Positions 7,356-17,226 are shown, numbered from the stretch's first letter. The stretch is DNA of 51,096 bases from Clostridia bacterium (GCA_017522125.1 JAFXAC010000091.1:1-51096), one strand, 5' to 3'. Program-made: numbers and translations. The notes: generated from the letters alone by a model not told the origin.

Positions 7356-8756
7356 ATGGAAGAAAGAGCTGTTTATAAAACCGAGGACAGGGACTACCGC
7401 GCCGATATTTTGGAAGTTATCAGAAGCGGCAGGGAGGCGGAAGAAATAAGGCTTCTGCTTGAGGATTATCACGATAACGATATAGCGTCCGCCTTTGAGG
7501 AGCTTAGCGCTGAGGAAAGGGGCGCGCTTTTGCATATTCTCGGAATCGAGGGTATGTCGAGCGTCCTGCCCTTTCTTGACGATGCGGGTGAGTATCTTTC
7601 GGAGCTTGACGCCGACGAGGCGGCGGACATTATCGAGCAGATGGATGCCGACGAGGCTCTTGAAGCGCTTGACGAGCTTGACGACGACGTAAGGCAAGAG
7701 GTGCTTGAGCATCTTGAGGACGATATAAAGGGGGACATAGAGCTTCTTGACTCCTACGAGGACGATGAATTCGGCAGTAAGATGAGTACGAATTTCATCT
7801 GCGTTTCGCGCGGAATAAGCGTAAAGGCGGCGATGAAGGCGCTCGTTGCCGAGGCGGCGCAAAACGACAATATATATACTATTTTCGTAAAAAACGGGGA
7901 CGGGAGCTTTTACGGAGCTATCGACCTTAAGGACCTTATCGTTGCAAGGAGCGACACGCCGCTTGAGGAGCTGATATATACGAATTTCCCATACGTTTAC
8001 GATAAGGACATCATATCGGAGAACATCGAGCGTCTGCGCGCTTATTCCGAGGAGCTTATCCCCGTGCTGTCCTCGGGCGGCGAGCTTTTGGGAGTTATCA
8101 CGGCTATTGATATTGCGGAGATTGTCGACGAGGAGCTGGGCGACGATTACGCAAAGCTTGCGGCTCTCAGCTCGGAGCAGGAAAAGGACGAGGGGATCCT
8201 TGCAAGTATGAAAAAAAGAGTCCCGTGGCTCATCATCTTGCTGTTTCTGGGGCTTGGCGTGTCTGCTGTGGTGGGATTTTTCGAAAACGTGGTCAAGGAG
8301 CTTCCTATGATAGTGGCGTTTCAGTCGCTCATTCTCGGAATGGCGGGAAACGTGGGAACGCAGTCGCTTGCCGTTACGGTAAGATATCTCGGAAGCAACG
8401 AGGAGTTAAGCCTTCGTGAGCAGCTTATGCTCACCGTCAAGGAAACGCGCGTCGCGCTTTTGGGCGGATTTGCGCTTGGCTTGTTTTCGTTTGCCATAGT
8501 CGGCGCGTATCTTTTACTGCTCGGCGGATACGGCGCGGGCGTTGCCTTCTCCGTCGCGGCTTGCGTTGGGGCGGCGCTGTGGTTTGCTATGACGGTTTCG
8601 GGCTTTACGGGCGCGGCAATACCATTGTGCTTTTACCGCCTCGGAATAGACCCCGCCGTTGCGTCGGGGCCGCTTATCACCACCGTGAACGACCTTGTCG
8701 CCGTCATCAGCTATTACGGACTCGCGTGGGCGCTTTTGCTCAATTTCGGCGCTTGA
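7356..8756 (+). CDS. mgtE: Magnesium transporter MgtE
   Basis: A 466-residue protein with the MgtE domain order. First is an acidic N-terminal superhelical domain (repeated DADEAADIIEQMD and LDELDDDVRQ segments). Two CBS modules span about residues 140-265. A plug helix is followed by five membrane helices from about residue 285 to the end. It moves Mg2+ across the cytoplasmic membrane and is gated by cytosolic Mg2+ through the N and CBS domains, as known for the family. The start at 7356 has AGGGGTG upstream; an in-frame extension to 7314 lacks a ribosome binding site. Its stop is followed by a terminator at 8776. Confidence 0.96.
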   Translation: MEERAVYKTEDRDYRADILEVIRSGREAEEIRLLLEDYHDNDIASAFEELSAEERGALLHILGIEGMSSVLPFLDDAGEYLSELDADEAADIIEQMDADEALEALDELDDDVRQEVLEHLEDDIKGDIELLDSYEDDEFGSKMSTNFICVSRGISVKAAMKALVAEAAQNDNIYTIFVKNGDGSFYGAIDLKDLIVARSDTPLEELIYTNFPYVYDKDIISENIERLRAYSEELIPVLSSGGELLGVITAIDIAEIVDEELGDDYAKLAALSSEQEKDEGILASMKKRVPWLIILLFLGLGVSAVVGFFENVVKELPMIVAFQSLILGMAGNVGTQSLAVTVRYLGSNEELSLREQLMLTVKETRVALLGGFALGLFSFAIVGAYLLLLGGYGAGVAFSVAACVGAALWFAMTVSGFTGAAIPLCFYRLGIDPAVASGPLITTVNDLVAVISYYGLAWALLLNFGA

Positions 8757-8775
8757 AAATAAGTCTTTCATAAAT

Positions 8776-8816
8776 AAAAACAGGAAGAAATGCAAGCATT
8801 TCTTCCTGTTTTTTTC
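8776..8816. terminator. Bidirectional terminator between convergent genes
   Basis: A stem (8776-8792 with 8797-8813, loop CAAG) is flanked by A5 and T7. It serves mgtE (+) and the S51 peptidase (-). The core GGAAGAAA/TTTCTTCC and the following CCTTAATGTTTGCC closely match the terminator-array junction near 27521-27581. Confidence 0.9.
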
Positions 8817-8823
8817 CTTAATG

Positions 8824-8922
8824 TTTGCCAACGGCAAACACATCATTCATCATACGCGCAGCGTATATCATATTTGCCGCAAGGCAAATATATCATTTTG
8901 GATCCGTTCCGACGGAACGGAT
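8824..8922. repeat. Hairpin array 2
   Basis: Four perfect hairpins: 8824-8839 (GTTTGCC/GGCAAAC core, loop AAC), 8853-8866 (ATACGC/GCGTAT), 8873-8888 (TTTGCC/GGCAAA, loop GCAA) and 8902-8922 (ATCCGTTCC/GGAACGGAT, loop GAC). Linkers are CATCAT- or ATATCAT-like. In the sense of the minus-strand peptidase gene the array starts directly after its stop codon (8923-8925) and ends at the terminator. Confidence 0.8.
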
Positions 8923-9585
8923 TCAAACGCCTATCACGTCAACGTGTCCGACGGTGCGGATCTTGCCGTCCTCGACGACTATTCCGCCCTCGCGCGTGTG
9001 GAAAACGTATATTGGCACGCCGCCCTCGGCGCGTGCGCGGCGAATGCCCTCGTCCTGCTGTGCGCGATGCTCGTAATGCACCTCAAGGTCAAAGCCCGAA
9101 AGGTAGGGAAGCCCCTCGTAGTAGCCGAACTCGGCGTAGTCCGCGTCGGGTGAGATGTGGTAGCGTCCAAGCTGGATAACAGCACCCGCGCTGTAGCCCA
9201 TCACCACGCCGCCATGCGCCAAAAGCACGTCGCAAAGGTCAAGCTCGCGTATCCTGTCCATCATTCTGTCGGGCAATCCGCCCGTAAAATACACCGTGTC
9301 GGCGTCAAGTATCTTTTGCCTTGCGGATTCGTGCGTGTCGGTAAAGTAATTGATAAACGTTATATTTTCCTCGCGCACGCCGAATGGGCGGAAGGAGTCG
9401 ACGGTTTCAAAATACATTCGTCCGACACCCCTGCCGAAAACGCGCTCCCACGATGCCGCGTCGAACACCTCGTCGTCGTAAAATGAAAACGCGACCACGG
9501 CGACCTTCGTTTCGGGGGAGAAATATTTCTTAAGCTCATCGTAAAAATCGTCGATATTGGGGCAATCAAATAAAATATTTACCAT
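8923..9585 (-). CDS. Peptidase S51 (dipeptidase E-like)
   Basis: A 220-residue protein with the S51/class I glutamine-amidotransferase-like fold. The nucleophile elbow GYSAGAVIQL (Ser at about residue 135) and an upstream YFTGGLPDRM segment fit dipeptidase E or cyanophycinase-type hydrolases. A His-containing segment (EVHYEHRAQ) could complete the site. The expected role is cytoplasmic cleavage of small peptides. The start at 9585 is preceded by AAAGGAGGCGG; a longer in-frame upstream start has no such site. It is monocistronic with its own promoter and ends against a hairpin array. Confidence 0.85.
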   Translation of the reverse strand: MVNILFDCPNIDDFYDELKKYFSPETKVAVVAFSFYDDEVFDAASWERVFGRGVGRMYFETVDSFRPFGVREENITFINYFTDTHESARQKILDADTVYFTGGLPDRMMDRIRELDLCDVLLAHGGVVMGYSAGAVIQLGRYHISPDADYAEFGYYEGLPYLSGFDLEVHYEHRAQQDEGIRRARAEGGVPIYVFHTREGGIVVEDGKIRTVGHVDVIGV

Positions 9586-9607
9586 TTTTCCGCCTCCTTT
9601 TTTCGAT

Positions 9608-9636
9608 ATTATACCACCCGATACAGATAAAGTCAA
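9608..9636 (-). promoter_or_regulatory. Promoter of the S51 peptidase gene
   Basis: On the minus strand: TTGACT, 17-bp spacer, TATAAT. Confidence 0.8.
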
Positions 9637-9668
9637 CTCGGCGCGGGGCGTATTCTTTGCAAAACGTA

Positions 9669-9697
9669 TTGATTTTTTTCGCTTTTGATGATATAAT
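9669..9697 (+). promoter_or_regulatory. Promoter of the glycan locus (pulA)
   Basis: TTGATT (9669-9674), 17-bp spacer, TATAAT (9692-9697). AAAGGAG follows at about 9717 before the ATG at 9730. Confidence 0.8.
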
Positions 9698-9729
9698 GAA
9701 CTCAACTATAATAATAAAAGGAGAAGAAC

Positions 9730-12399
9730 ATGAAGAAATTTGTGCGAATCATCTCTCTCGTTATGGCGCTTTTGATGGCGCTTTGTTTTATGCTCTCCTC
9801 GTGCGGCGGCACGGGTGCGTCGGGCGACACTACCACGGGTAGTGAGACCACGGGTGCGGATACTACCACCACCCCCACCGATGAATTTACCCTTCCGCTT
9901 GAGGACGGCTACAACCAGCTTACGCTTTATTGGACCCACAAGGGCAGCTACGAAAACTGCGACATCTGGATGTGGTGGGGCGATAAGGCAGGTCAGGGCT
10001 ACACCTTCCACGAATGCGCTTACGGCGGCAAGGTCGTTATAAACGTTCCCGAGGGCGTGGAGGAGGTCGGCTTCATCGTCCGCGTGGATTGCTCCGAGCC
10101 CGGCGGAACGTCTTGGGGAAGTGCGACGAAGGACTTCGATCAGGACAGATTTGCCGTTATCGACGGCCGCGAGACCGTTATTTACCTCAAGGCGGGCGTT
10201 GAGGACCAGTACAGAAGTAACGACGGAGGAAAAACTCTCGAAATGATTAAGAAATTCTCTCTTGCGGGAATGACCGACGAAAGCAAGATACAGTTCAGAG
10301 TTACTCCCAAGGTAACCATCTCAAGTCTTGATCAGGTCAAGGTCTACGACGGCGAGCGCGAGGTCGCAGTAAAGAGCGTTTCCACGCTTGGAGTGGGGGC
10401 GATCACGGGCTACATAGAGGTAGCAGAGCCCCTTGATATCTCGGGCAACTACCGCGTTTCCATTGCGGGCTACGGCGAAAAGGCAGTGGTTCCCACGGGC
10501 ATTTTCGACAGCAAGTATTTTGCGGATAATTATCACTACGAGGGCAAGGACCTCGGCGCGACGGTAAGCGGTGACAGCACCGTATTCAAGCTCTGGGCGC
10601 CCACCGCGCACAAGGTAGTGCTCAATCTCTTTACCGCGGGCAACGGCGTTGAAGCCTACAAGCAGGTAGAGCTTACCCGCGGCGACAAGGGCGTTTGGTC
10701 GCACACCGAGCAGTGCGGACACGGCACGTACTACACCTATTCCGTTACCACCTCGGTCGGCACGCAGGAGGCGGTCGACCCCTACGCTAAGGCGGCAGGC
10801 GTGAACGGCGAGCGCGGAATGGTCGTTGACCTCTCCCGCACGAACCCCGAGGGCTGGGGCGAGGACGCATCTCTTAAGAGCGTTTCGAGCTATTCCGAGG
10901 CGGTCATTTGGGAAATTCACGTTCGTGACTTCTCCAACAAGATAAGCTCCTCGCAGTACAAGGGCAAGTACCTTGCATTCACCGAAAACGGACTTGTAAA
11001 CGAGCACGGTCAGGCAGTCGGCGTTGATTACCTTAAGAATCTCGGCATCACGCACGTTCACCTGCTCCCCGTTTACGATTACGCATCCGTTGACGAAACT
11101 GCCCCCGACACGCAGTTCAACTGGGGCTATGACCCCGAGAACTACAACGTTCCCGAGGGTAGCTACTCCACCGACCCCTACAACGGCGAGGTAAGAATAA
11201 AGGAATTCAAGCAGATGGTCATGGCTCTGCACAAGGCGGGCATCGGCGTTGTTATGGACGTCGTATATAACCACACCTACGATGCGAACAGCTCCTTTAA
11301 CAAGATAGTTCCTTACTACTACTACAGATACACCACCTCGGGCGCGAACTCCTCTGCCAGCGGCTGTGGAAACGATACCGCCTCCGAGAGATATATGTAC
11401 GGCAAGTTTATGGTCGAGTCCACGTCCTATTGGATGGAGGAATACAATCTTGACGGCTTCCGCTTCGACCTTATGGGACTTCACGACCTTGCGACTATGC
11501 AGGAGGTCGAGAGTGCCGTCCATACGATAAACCCGAACGCGCTGATATACGGCGAGGGCTGGACGATGGGCTTTACCATCGACGGAAGTCCTCAGGCTAA
11601 CCAGACGCAGATAAGCAATATCAAGCCCACGGGCAGCGCAATCGGCTCGATTGCCGTATTCAACGACGTAATGCGCGACGGACTTAAGGGAAGCGTGTTT
11701 GAAAAGACCGCACAGGGCTACATCAACGGCGCACCCAACAGCGCAAACCTTTCAAAGATAATTTTCAGTATGAAGGGCGGCGTTGGTGTTGGCAAGGGCT
11801 GGACTGTGGAAAACTCTATGGTCGTAAACTATATGAGCGCACACGATAACAACACCCTTTGGGATAAGCTCCTTCTCTCCAACGCTACCGCGTCCGACGC
11901 GGAGAGGGCGGCTATGAACCGTCTTGGCGCGGCTATCATTCTCGCGTCCAAGGGTATGCCCTTCTGGCAGGCGGGCGAGGAGATGCTCCGCACCAAGGGC
12001 GGCGACGAAAACAGCTATATGTCCTCTGACGAGGTAAATAACATCAACTGGTCCGTTCTCAAGGAAGGCAATGCAGAGTACGAAATGATGCTCTACTACA
12101 AGGGACTTATCGAAATGAGAAAGACCTACGGCATCTTCTCCGATAACGCGACCGACGTTCAGTATACCCAGCTTGGAAGCGGTGTCGTTGCGGTTACGTT
12201 TGACAACGGAAACGGCGGCAAGGCGCTCTTCGTAATGAACGCCAACAAGACGGCTCTCCCCTACACGCTTGACGGAGAGTGGAATCTCGTTGCCGACGCT
12301 ACCCGCGCAGGCGGCAGCGTTATTGCAAAGGAAAGCGGCTCCGTTACCGTTGACTCCTACGGTGTGAGAGTATACGTAAACGACGCTCTCGTAAAGTAA
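9730..12399 (+). CDS. pulA: Type I pullulanase, lipoprotein (GH13)
   Basis: An 889-residue lipoprotein (signal MKKFVRIISLVMALLMALCF, lipobox LSSC) with a Thr-rich linker. A CBM41-like alpha-glucan-binding domain (about residues 54-160; LYWTHKGSYENCDIWMWW) follows. After it come a short Ig-like domain, a CBM48-type domain (VFKLWAPTAHKVVLNLF) and a GH13 barrel. Catalytic residues are visible: Asp in GFRFDLMG (about 579), Glu in IYGEGW (about 609) and Asp in YMSAHDNN (about 704). The pullulanase signature FNWGYDPENYNVPEGSYS is present. It cleaves alpha-1,6 branches of pullulan, starch or glycogen at the cell surface. First gene of a compact run of four hydrolases with gaps of 4-22 bp. Confidence 0.95.
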   Translation: MKKFVRIISLVMALLMALCFMLSSCGGTGASGDTTTGSETTGADTTTTPTDEFTLPLEDGYNQLTLYWTHKGSYENCDIWMWWGDKAGQGYTFHECAYGGKVVINVPEGVEEVGFIVRVDCSEPGGTSWGSATKDFDQDRFAVIDGRETVIYLKAGVEDQYRSNDGGKTLEMIKKFSLAGMTDESKIQFRVTPKVTISSLDQVKVYDGEREVAVKSVSTLGVGAITGYIEVAEPLDISGNYRVSIAGYGEKAVVPTGIFDSKYFADNYHYEGKDLGATVSGDSTVFKLWAPTAHKVVLNLFTAGNGVEAYKQVELTRGDKGVWSHTEQCGHGTYYTYSVTTSVGTQEAVDPYAKAAGVNGERGMVVDLSRTNPEGWGEDASLKSVSSYSEAVIWEIHVRDFSNKISSSQYKGKYLAFTENGLVNEHGQAVGVDYLKNLGITHVHLLPVYDYASVDETAPDTQFNWGYDPENYNVPEGSYSTDPYNGEVRIKEFKQMVMALHKAGIGVVMDVVYNHTYDANSSFNKIVPYYYYRYTTSGANSSASGCGNDTASERYMYGKFMVESTSYWMEEYNLDGFRFDLMGLHDLATMQEVESAVHTINPNALIYGEGWTMGFTIDGSPQANQTQISNIKPTGSAIGSIAVFNDVMRDGLKGSVFEKTAQGYINGAPNSANLSKIIFSMKGGVGVGKGWTVENSMVVNYMSAHDNNTLWDKLLLSNATASDAERAAMNRLGAAIILASKGMPFWQAGEEMLRTKGGDENSYMSSDEVNNINWSVLKEGNAEYEMMLYYKGLIEMRKTYGIFSDNATDVQYTQLGSGVVAVTFDNGNGGKALFVMNANKTALPYTLDGEWNLVADATRAGGSVIAKESGSVTVDSYGVRVYVNDALVK

Positions 12400-12403
12400 T
12401 AAG

Positions 12404-14395
12404 ATGAGGGTAAAAAGACTTGCCGCGCTCGTCGCGCTTGCGCTTGCCTCTGTGCTCCTTGCCGCCTGTGGCGGCAGGGAGCTGAATGCCGATTGGCGTC
12501 CGCACGCGAGCGACGCCGAGGTAAGCTCCGATACCCTTTACGTAAAAAAGGTGGAGTCACTTTCCGAGGATTTTATCCTCGGAATGGACGCCTCGTGCGT
12601 TCCCGCGCTTGAAAAAAGCGGCGTAAAATACTACGACCACAGCGGCGCGGAGCGCGACGTGTATGAAATTCTTGCAAATAACGGGATAAATTACGTGCGC
12701 GTGCGCGTGTGGAACGACCCCTTTGACGCCGACGGCAACGGCTACGGCGGCGGAAATTGCGATATCGACAACGCCATAGAGGTGTGCAAGCGCGCCACCG
12801 CCGCGGGAATGAAGCTGCTCGTCAACTTCCATTATTCTGATTTCTGGGCAGACCCGGGTAAGCAGATGGTGCCGAAGGCGTGGGCGCAAATGAGCATCGA
12901 CGAAAAGGCGGACGCGCTTTATTCCTACACAAAGGAAAGCCTTTCAAGGCTTATCGCACAGGGCGTTGACGTGGGAATGGTGCAGGTCGGAAACGAGACC
13001 AACGGCGCTATGTGCGGTGAAAAGTCAAGCTCGCTTGGTGGCTGGGAGCGTATAACGCGCCTTATGTCAGCGGGCGCACGCGCGGTGCGCGAGGTGTGTC
13101 CGAACGCGCTCGTGGCGGTGCATTTTGCCAATCCCGAAAAGGTCGAGGCTTACGAAGGCTACGGCAAAAACCTTGACTACTACGGCGTGGATTACGACGT
13201 TTTCGCCTCGTCCTACTACCCCTACTGGCACGGAAGCCTTGAAAATCTTTCAGCCGTGCTTGCCGATATAAACGCAAAATACGGCAAGAAGGTAATGGTT
13301 GCCGAAACGTCCTACGCGTTTACCGCCGAGGACAGCGATTTTTCGGGAAACACCATCGGTGAGGGCGGCGACTTTGTAAAAAGCTACCCCTTTACCGTGC
13401 AGGGACAGGCAAATCTCGTGCGCGACGTGATAGACACCGTGGCGCACACGGCGGGCGGAATAGGCGTCTTTTATTGGGAAGGCACTTGGATATCCGTCGG
13501 CGGCGACAGCTACGAGGCAAATCTTGCCCTTTGGGAAAAGCACGGCTCGGGCTGGGCAAGCTCGCACGCGGCGGAGTACGACCCCGACGACGCGGGCAAG
13601 TGGTACGGCGGCTGTGCCGTTGACAATCAGGCGTTCTTCGATGCGGACGGCAGGGCGATAGAGTCGCTGAAGGTTTTTTCTCTCGTCAGAGATGGCAACG
13701 CGATACAGAACGCCGTTGACGCTATCGAGGACGTGAATCTCATTCTCGACCTCGGCGGCGATATCTCGCTCCCCGCGAGCGTCAACGCCGTTATGCGTGA
13801 TAATTCGCGTGCGAGCGTTCCCGTTGAGTGGCACGGCGTCAACGTCGAGGCTATGAAGAACGGCGGCGTGGCGAAATATACCGTGAAGGGTACGGCTGGC
13901 GGTATGGACGCTGTTTGCTACGTATCTATGGTCGAATACAATTATCTTGAAAATTGGAGCTTCGAGGAAGGCGACGCGGGCTGGACGGCGACTCCCATCG
14001 GGAAATTTGACGAGCTGAAGATTGAAAATAAGGTCAGCGACTCAATGACGGGTGAGAGCCACTATCATTTCTGGGGCGCGTCGGCAAATTGTGTGGAATT
14101 TACGCTTTCGCAAAGCGTAAAGAGCCTGCGAAGCGGAAAATATAATTATTCCATCTCGATAATGGGCGGAGACGGCGGTGCTACCGATATCTACGCCTAC
14201 GTTATGATAAACGGCGAGATGCTTTATCGCGCGGACGCGAAAATCACCGTTTACAACGAGTGGCACACCGCCGAGATAAAGAATATCGAGTATACCGAGG
14301 GCGACGAGATCACCGTCGGTATCTACGTAAAATGCGCGGGACCGAACGCATGGGGCAAGATAGACGACGCCCTTTTAAATTCGGTCAAGGAATAA
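12404..14395 (+). CDS. Endo-beta-1,4-galactanase lipoprotein (GH53) with Ig-like and CBM61-like domains
   Basis: A 663-residue lipoprotein (lipobox LLAAC). The GH53 catalytic domain spans about residues 55-430: RVRVWNDPF, CDIDNAIEVCKRA, NFHYSDFWADPGKQ. The acid/base Glu is in VQVGNET (about 198) and the nucleophile Glu in VMVAETSYA (about 299). A bacterial Ig-like domain (about 440-510) and a C-terminal beta-sandwich (NWSFEEGDAGW..., about 515-663) resembling galactan-binding CBM61 follow. It cuts beta-1,4-galactan side chains of pectin at the surface. It starts five bases after the pullulanase stop, so it is surely co-transcribed. Confidence 0.9.
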   Translation: MRVKRLAALVALALASVLLAACGGRELNADWRPHASDAEVSSDTLYVKKVESLSEDFILGMDASCVPALEKSGVKYYDHSGAERDVYEILANNGINYVRVRVWNDPFDADGNGYGGGNCDIDNAIEVCKRATAAGMKLLVNFHYSDFWADPGKQMVPKAWAQMSIDEKADALYSYTKESLSRLIAQGVDVGMVQVGNETNGAMCGEKSSSLGGWERITRLMSAGARAVREVCPNALVAVHFANPEKVEAYEGYGKNLDYYGVDYDVFASSYYPYWHGSLENLSAVLADINAKYGKKVMVAETSYAFTAEDSDFSGNTIGEGGDFVKSYPFTVQGQANLVRDVIDTVAHTAGGIGVFYWEGTWISVGGDSYEANLALWEKHGSGWASSHAAEYDPDDAGKWYGGCAVDNQAFFDADGRAIESLKVFSLVRDGNAIQNAVDAIEDVNLILDLGGDISLPASVNAVMRDNSRASVPVEWHGVNVEAMKNGGVAKYTVKGTAGGMDAVCYVSMVEYNYLENWSFEEGDAGWTATPIGKFDELKIENKVSDSMTGESHYHFWGASANCVEFTLSQSVKSLRSGKYNYSISIMGGDGGATDIYAYVMINGEMLYRADAKITVYNEWHTAEIKNIEYTEGDEITVGIYVKCAGPNAWGKIDDALLNSVKE

Positions 14396-14409
14396 CAGGG
14401 AGAAGATAA

Positions 14410-16008
14410 ATGACAAAGAAAATTGCTTTTTTATTGGCGGTGGTTATGATGCTTGCGGCTTTTACGCTTACGGGCTGTGATAAGCCAGAGGAAGCTCCCG
14501 CACCGCAGGTCGACCCCATAAACGATAACTACAGGACGTTTTATCAGATATTCGTAGGCTCGTTCTCCGACTCGAACAGCGACGGCATCGGAGATCTGCG
14601 CGGAATCATCAACCGCTTTGACTATCTCAACGACGGCAACATAAATTCGGGCAAGAGCCTTGGCGTGCAGGGAATATGGCTTTCCCCCATCTTCTCCTCG
14701 CCCTCGTACCACAAGTACGATGCAAAGGATTACTACCAGATAGACTGGCGCTTCGGCACGGACGCCGACCTTAAGGAGCTTATCGAGCTTTGCCACTCGC
14801 GCAACGTAAAAATTATACTTGACGTTGCCATAAACCACACCTCAAGCTCGCACCCGTGGTATCTTGAGTTCAAGAGCGCGCGTGCGTCGGGCGACACGCA
14901 GAACAAGTATTATAATTACTACTCCTGCGTAACCTCGGCAGAAAAGAAGAACGGCATCGCATATCAGAAGATAGCGGGCGTTGACTGCTTTGTTGAATGC
15001 AATTTCTCGGGAGATATGCCCGAGCTGAATTTTGACAACCCCGAGGTAAAGACCGAGGCTCTTAATATCGCAAAGCACTATCTTGATATGGGCATCGACG
15101 GCTTCCGCTTCGACGCGATAAAGTACATCTACTACGGCGATACCCCCCGTTCCGTTGCGTTCTGGGAGTGGTATATGAGCGAGCTTCGCGCGATAAAGCC
15201 CGATATATACTGCGTCGGCGAGTGCTGGTCGGGCGAAACGGAGATACTCGACTACTACGGCGCGATGAACTGCTTTAACTTTGCAATGTCGCAGGCGGAG
15301 GGCTTTGCCGCGTCTGCCGCAAAGGGCTCGTCCATCAACAACTTTACGAAGTACGTTGAGGGCTACAACGCAAAGATAGCAAAGGAAAATCCAAACGGTA
15401 TGGCAATGTCCTTCCTGTCCAATCACGATATGGACAGAATCGCGGGCGCGTTCGTCACCGAAAACCATATGCGTATGGCGGCAAATCTCTATCTCTTAAG
15501 CCCGGGCTCGCCCGTTATCTACTACGGCGAGGAGATAGGAATGCGCGGCTCGCGCGGCGGTGAGAACACCGACGCTAACCGCCGTCTTGCAATGCTTTGG
15601 GGCGACTCCGACCTTATCAAGGACCCCGTGGGCGCGACCTACCCCGACAAGAATCAGATAAAGACGACCGTCGCACAGCAGATGGAGGACGAGGGCAGTA
15701 TGTATAATTACTACTGCAAGCTCATTGCCATTCGCCACAAGTACGGCGCTATCGCACGCGGCGAGTACAAGTCCGTAGACTGCTCAAGCAGATATCTCGG
15801 CGGCTTCGTTATCGAGCATGACGGCGAAAAGATAGGTCTTTTCCACAACACCTCCGCGACCGAGGAGCTTACCGTCGACCTTTCGAAGTGCGCGGCTCTT
15901 TCGGGCATCAATTTCGTGGCTGTTTGCGACTCTATCGGCATTTCAAGCGCAAAGCTTGAGGGAACGATACTCACCGTCGGACCTCAGACCAGTGTTATTA
16001 TAAAATAA
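14410..16008 (+). CDS. Alpha-amylase-family lipoprotein (GH13)
   Basis: A 532-residue lipoprotein (lipobox LTGC). The GH13 barrel starts with FYQIFVGSFSDSNSDGIGDL. Conserved regions are DVAINHTSS, GFRFDAIKYI (nucleophile Asp about 234), VGECW (acid/base Glu about 269) and FLSNHDMDR (Asp about 339), followed by a C-terminal beta domain. There is no separate carbohydrate-binding module. It should hydrolyse alpha-1,4-glucan outside the cell and so complement the pullulanase; oligo-1,6-glucosidase-like activity cannot be excluded. It begins 14 bp after the GH53 gene with a GGGAGAAG ribosome binding site. Confidence 0.92.
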   Translation: MTKKIAFLLAVVMMLAAFTLTGCDKPEEAPAPQVDPINDNYRTFYQIFVGSFSDSNSDGIGDLRGIINRFDYLNDGNINSGKSLGVQGIWLSPIFSSPSYHKYDAKDYYQIDWRFGTDADLKELIELCHSRNVKIILDVAINHTSSSHPWYLEFKSARASGDTQNKYYNYYSCVTSAEKKNGIAYQKIAGVDCFVECNFSGDMPELNFDNPEVKTEALNIAKHYLDMGIDGFRFDAIKYIYYGDTPRSVAFWEWYMSELRAIKPDIYCVGECWSGETEILDYYGAMNCFNFAMSQAEGFAASAAKGSSINNFTKYVEGYNAKIAKENPNGMAMSFLSNHDMDRIAGAFVTENHMRMAANLYLLSPGSPVIYYGEEIGMRGSRGGENTDANRRLAMLWGDSDLIKDPVGATYPDKNQIKTTVAQQMEDEGSMYNYYCKLIAIRHKYGAIARGEYKSVDCSSRYLGGFVIEHDGEKIGLFHNTSATEELTVDLSKCAALSGINFVAVCDSIGISSAKLEGTILTVGPQTSVIIK

Positions 16009-16030
16009 TGAAAAATAATTCAGAACAAGG

Positions 16031-17140
16031 ATGACAGGATATATGATACTTGGAATAGACGCATCTACCTACCTTGAGGAGCTGGAGCACGGTGCGAGAT
16101 TTTTTGACGGCGAGCGCGAGATAGACCCGCTTGCCGCGCTTGCGGACAACGGCGTCGACTGTATGCGCATCCGCGTGTGGAACGACCCGCGCGGCGAGGA
16201 CGGCACGCCCTATCTTGCGGGCAACTGCGACATAGACAATTACGTAAGGCTCGGAAAGCTTGCAAAAAGCCGCGGATATAGCCTTCTGCTCGATTTTCAT
16301 TACAGCGATTTCTGGGCAGACCCCGCAAAACAGCTTCTTCCGAAGGCGTGGCGCGAGTTCAGCTTTGACGAGGTTTGCGACGCGGTGTATTCGTTTACGC
16401 GCGAGTGCCTTGTGACCGCCGTGGAAAACGGCGTTGCCCCCGCGTATATTCAGGTCGGCAACGAGATAACCCACGGTATACTCTGGCCTCACGGCAGACT
16501 TGAGGAGGACGGAAGGCGCGGAAATTACGAGGGCTTTTGCCGTCTTATCAAGGCGGGCGTGCGCGCCTGCCGCGAGATATGCCCCGATGCGAAGCTTATC
16601 CTCCACCTTGAGCGCAGCAACGATGCGGCGGTATATCAGGAGTTTTACACGAAAATGGACGAATTTGGCGTGGATTACGATATTATCGGCGCGTCCTTCT
16701 ACACTTATTGGCACGGCACGCCCGACGAGCTTTTTGCAAATCTTCGCGCCTGCCGCCGCTTCGGTAAGCCTATAATGATAATGGAGCTTGGCTACGGCTT
16801 TACTGACGAGCCGTATTACATCGACGGCAAGGCGTACCCCATCATCATCGATGCCAAAAGAGCGTATATCAAGGGATTGTCCGAAAAATATCCCTTTACT
16901 CACGACGGTCAGGCGCGCTTTATACGCGACCTGCTTGCAAGAGCGCGTGCCGACGGCATAGCGGGCGCATTTTATTGGGAACCGCTGTGGATACCGCGCA
17001 AGGGGATCTGCTGGGCGTCCGAGTCAGCGCTCGAATATATCGGCGAGGCGGGCAAGCCCACCGCGAACGAATGGGCTAACCAATGCCTCTTTGATTACGA
17101 GGGAAGAAAGCTCCCTGCCTTTGACGAATATAGAAAATAA
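16031..17140 (+). CDS. Cytoplasmic GH53 endo-beta-1,4-galactanase homologue
   Basis: A 369-residue GH53 enzyme without signal peptide or accessory domains. It matches the lipoprotein paralogue over RIRVWNDP, NCDIDNYV and FHYSDFWADPAKQLLPKAW. Catalytic Glu residues are in VQVGNEI (about 145) and IMELGYG (about 252). The lack of an export signal points to cytoplasmic breakdown of imported galacto-oligosaccharides; intracellular GH53 enzymes are uncommon. The start is uncertain: ATG 16031 has AAGG almost abutting it, and ATG 16043 has AGGA three bases upstream. It is the last gene of the hydrolase run; the next gene has its own promoter. Confidence 0.88.
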   Translation: MTGYMILGIDASTYLEELEHGARFFDGEREIDPLAALADNGVDCMRIRVWNDPRGEDGTPYLAGNCDIDNYVRLGKLAKSRGYSLLLDFHYSDFWADPAKQLLPKAWREFSFDEVCDAVYSFTRECLVTAVENGVAPAYIQVGNEITHGILWPHGRLEEDGRRGNYEGFCRLIKAGVRACREICPDAKLILHLERSNDAAVYQEFYTKMDEFGVDYDIIGASFYTYWHGTPDELFANLRACRRFGKPIMIMELGYGFTDEPYYIDGKAYPIIIDAKRAYIKGLSEKYPFTHDGQARFIRDLLARARADGIAGAFYWEPLWIPRKGICWASESALEYIGEAGKPTANEWANQCLFDYEGRKLPAFDEYRK

Positions 17141-17226
17141 TTCCATTCAATTTTACGTTTTTGTTAAAAAATTAACTGAGTGTTTTGTATAAAGTCCATA
17201 AATCTAATCAATTTTTGATAGTCTTA

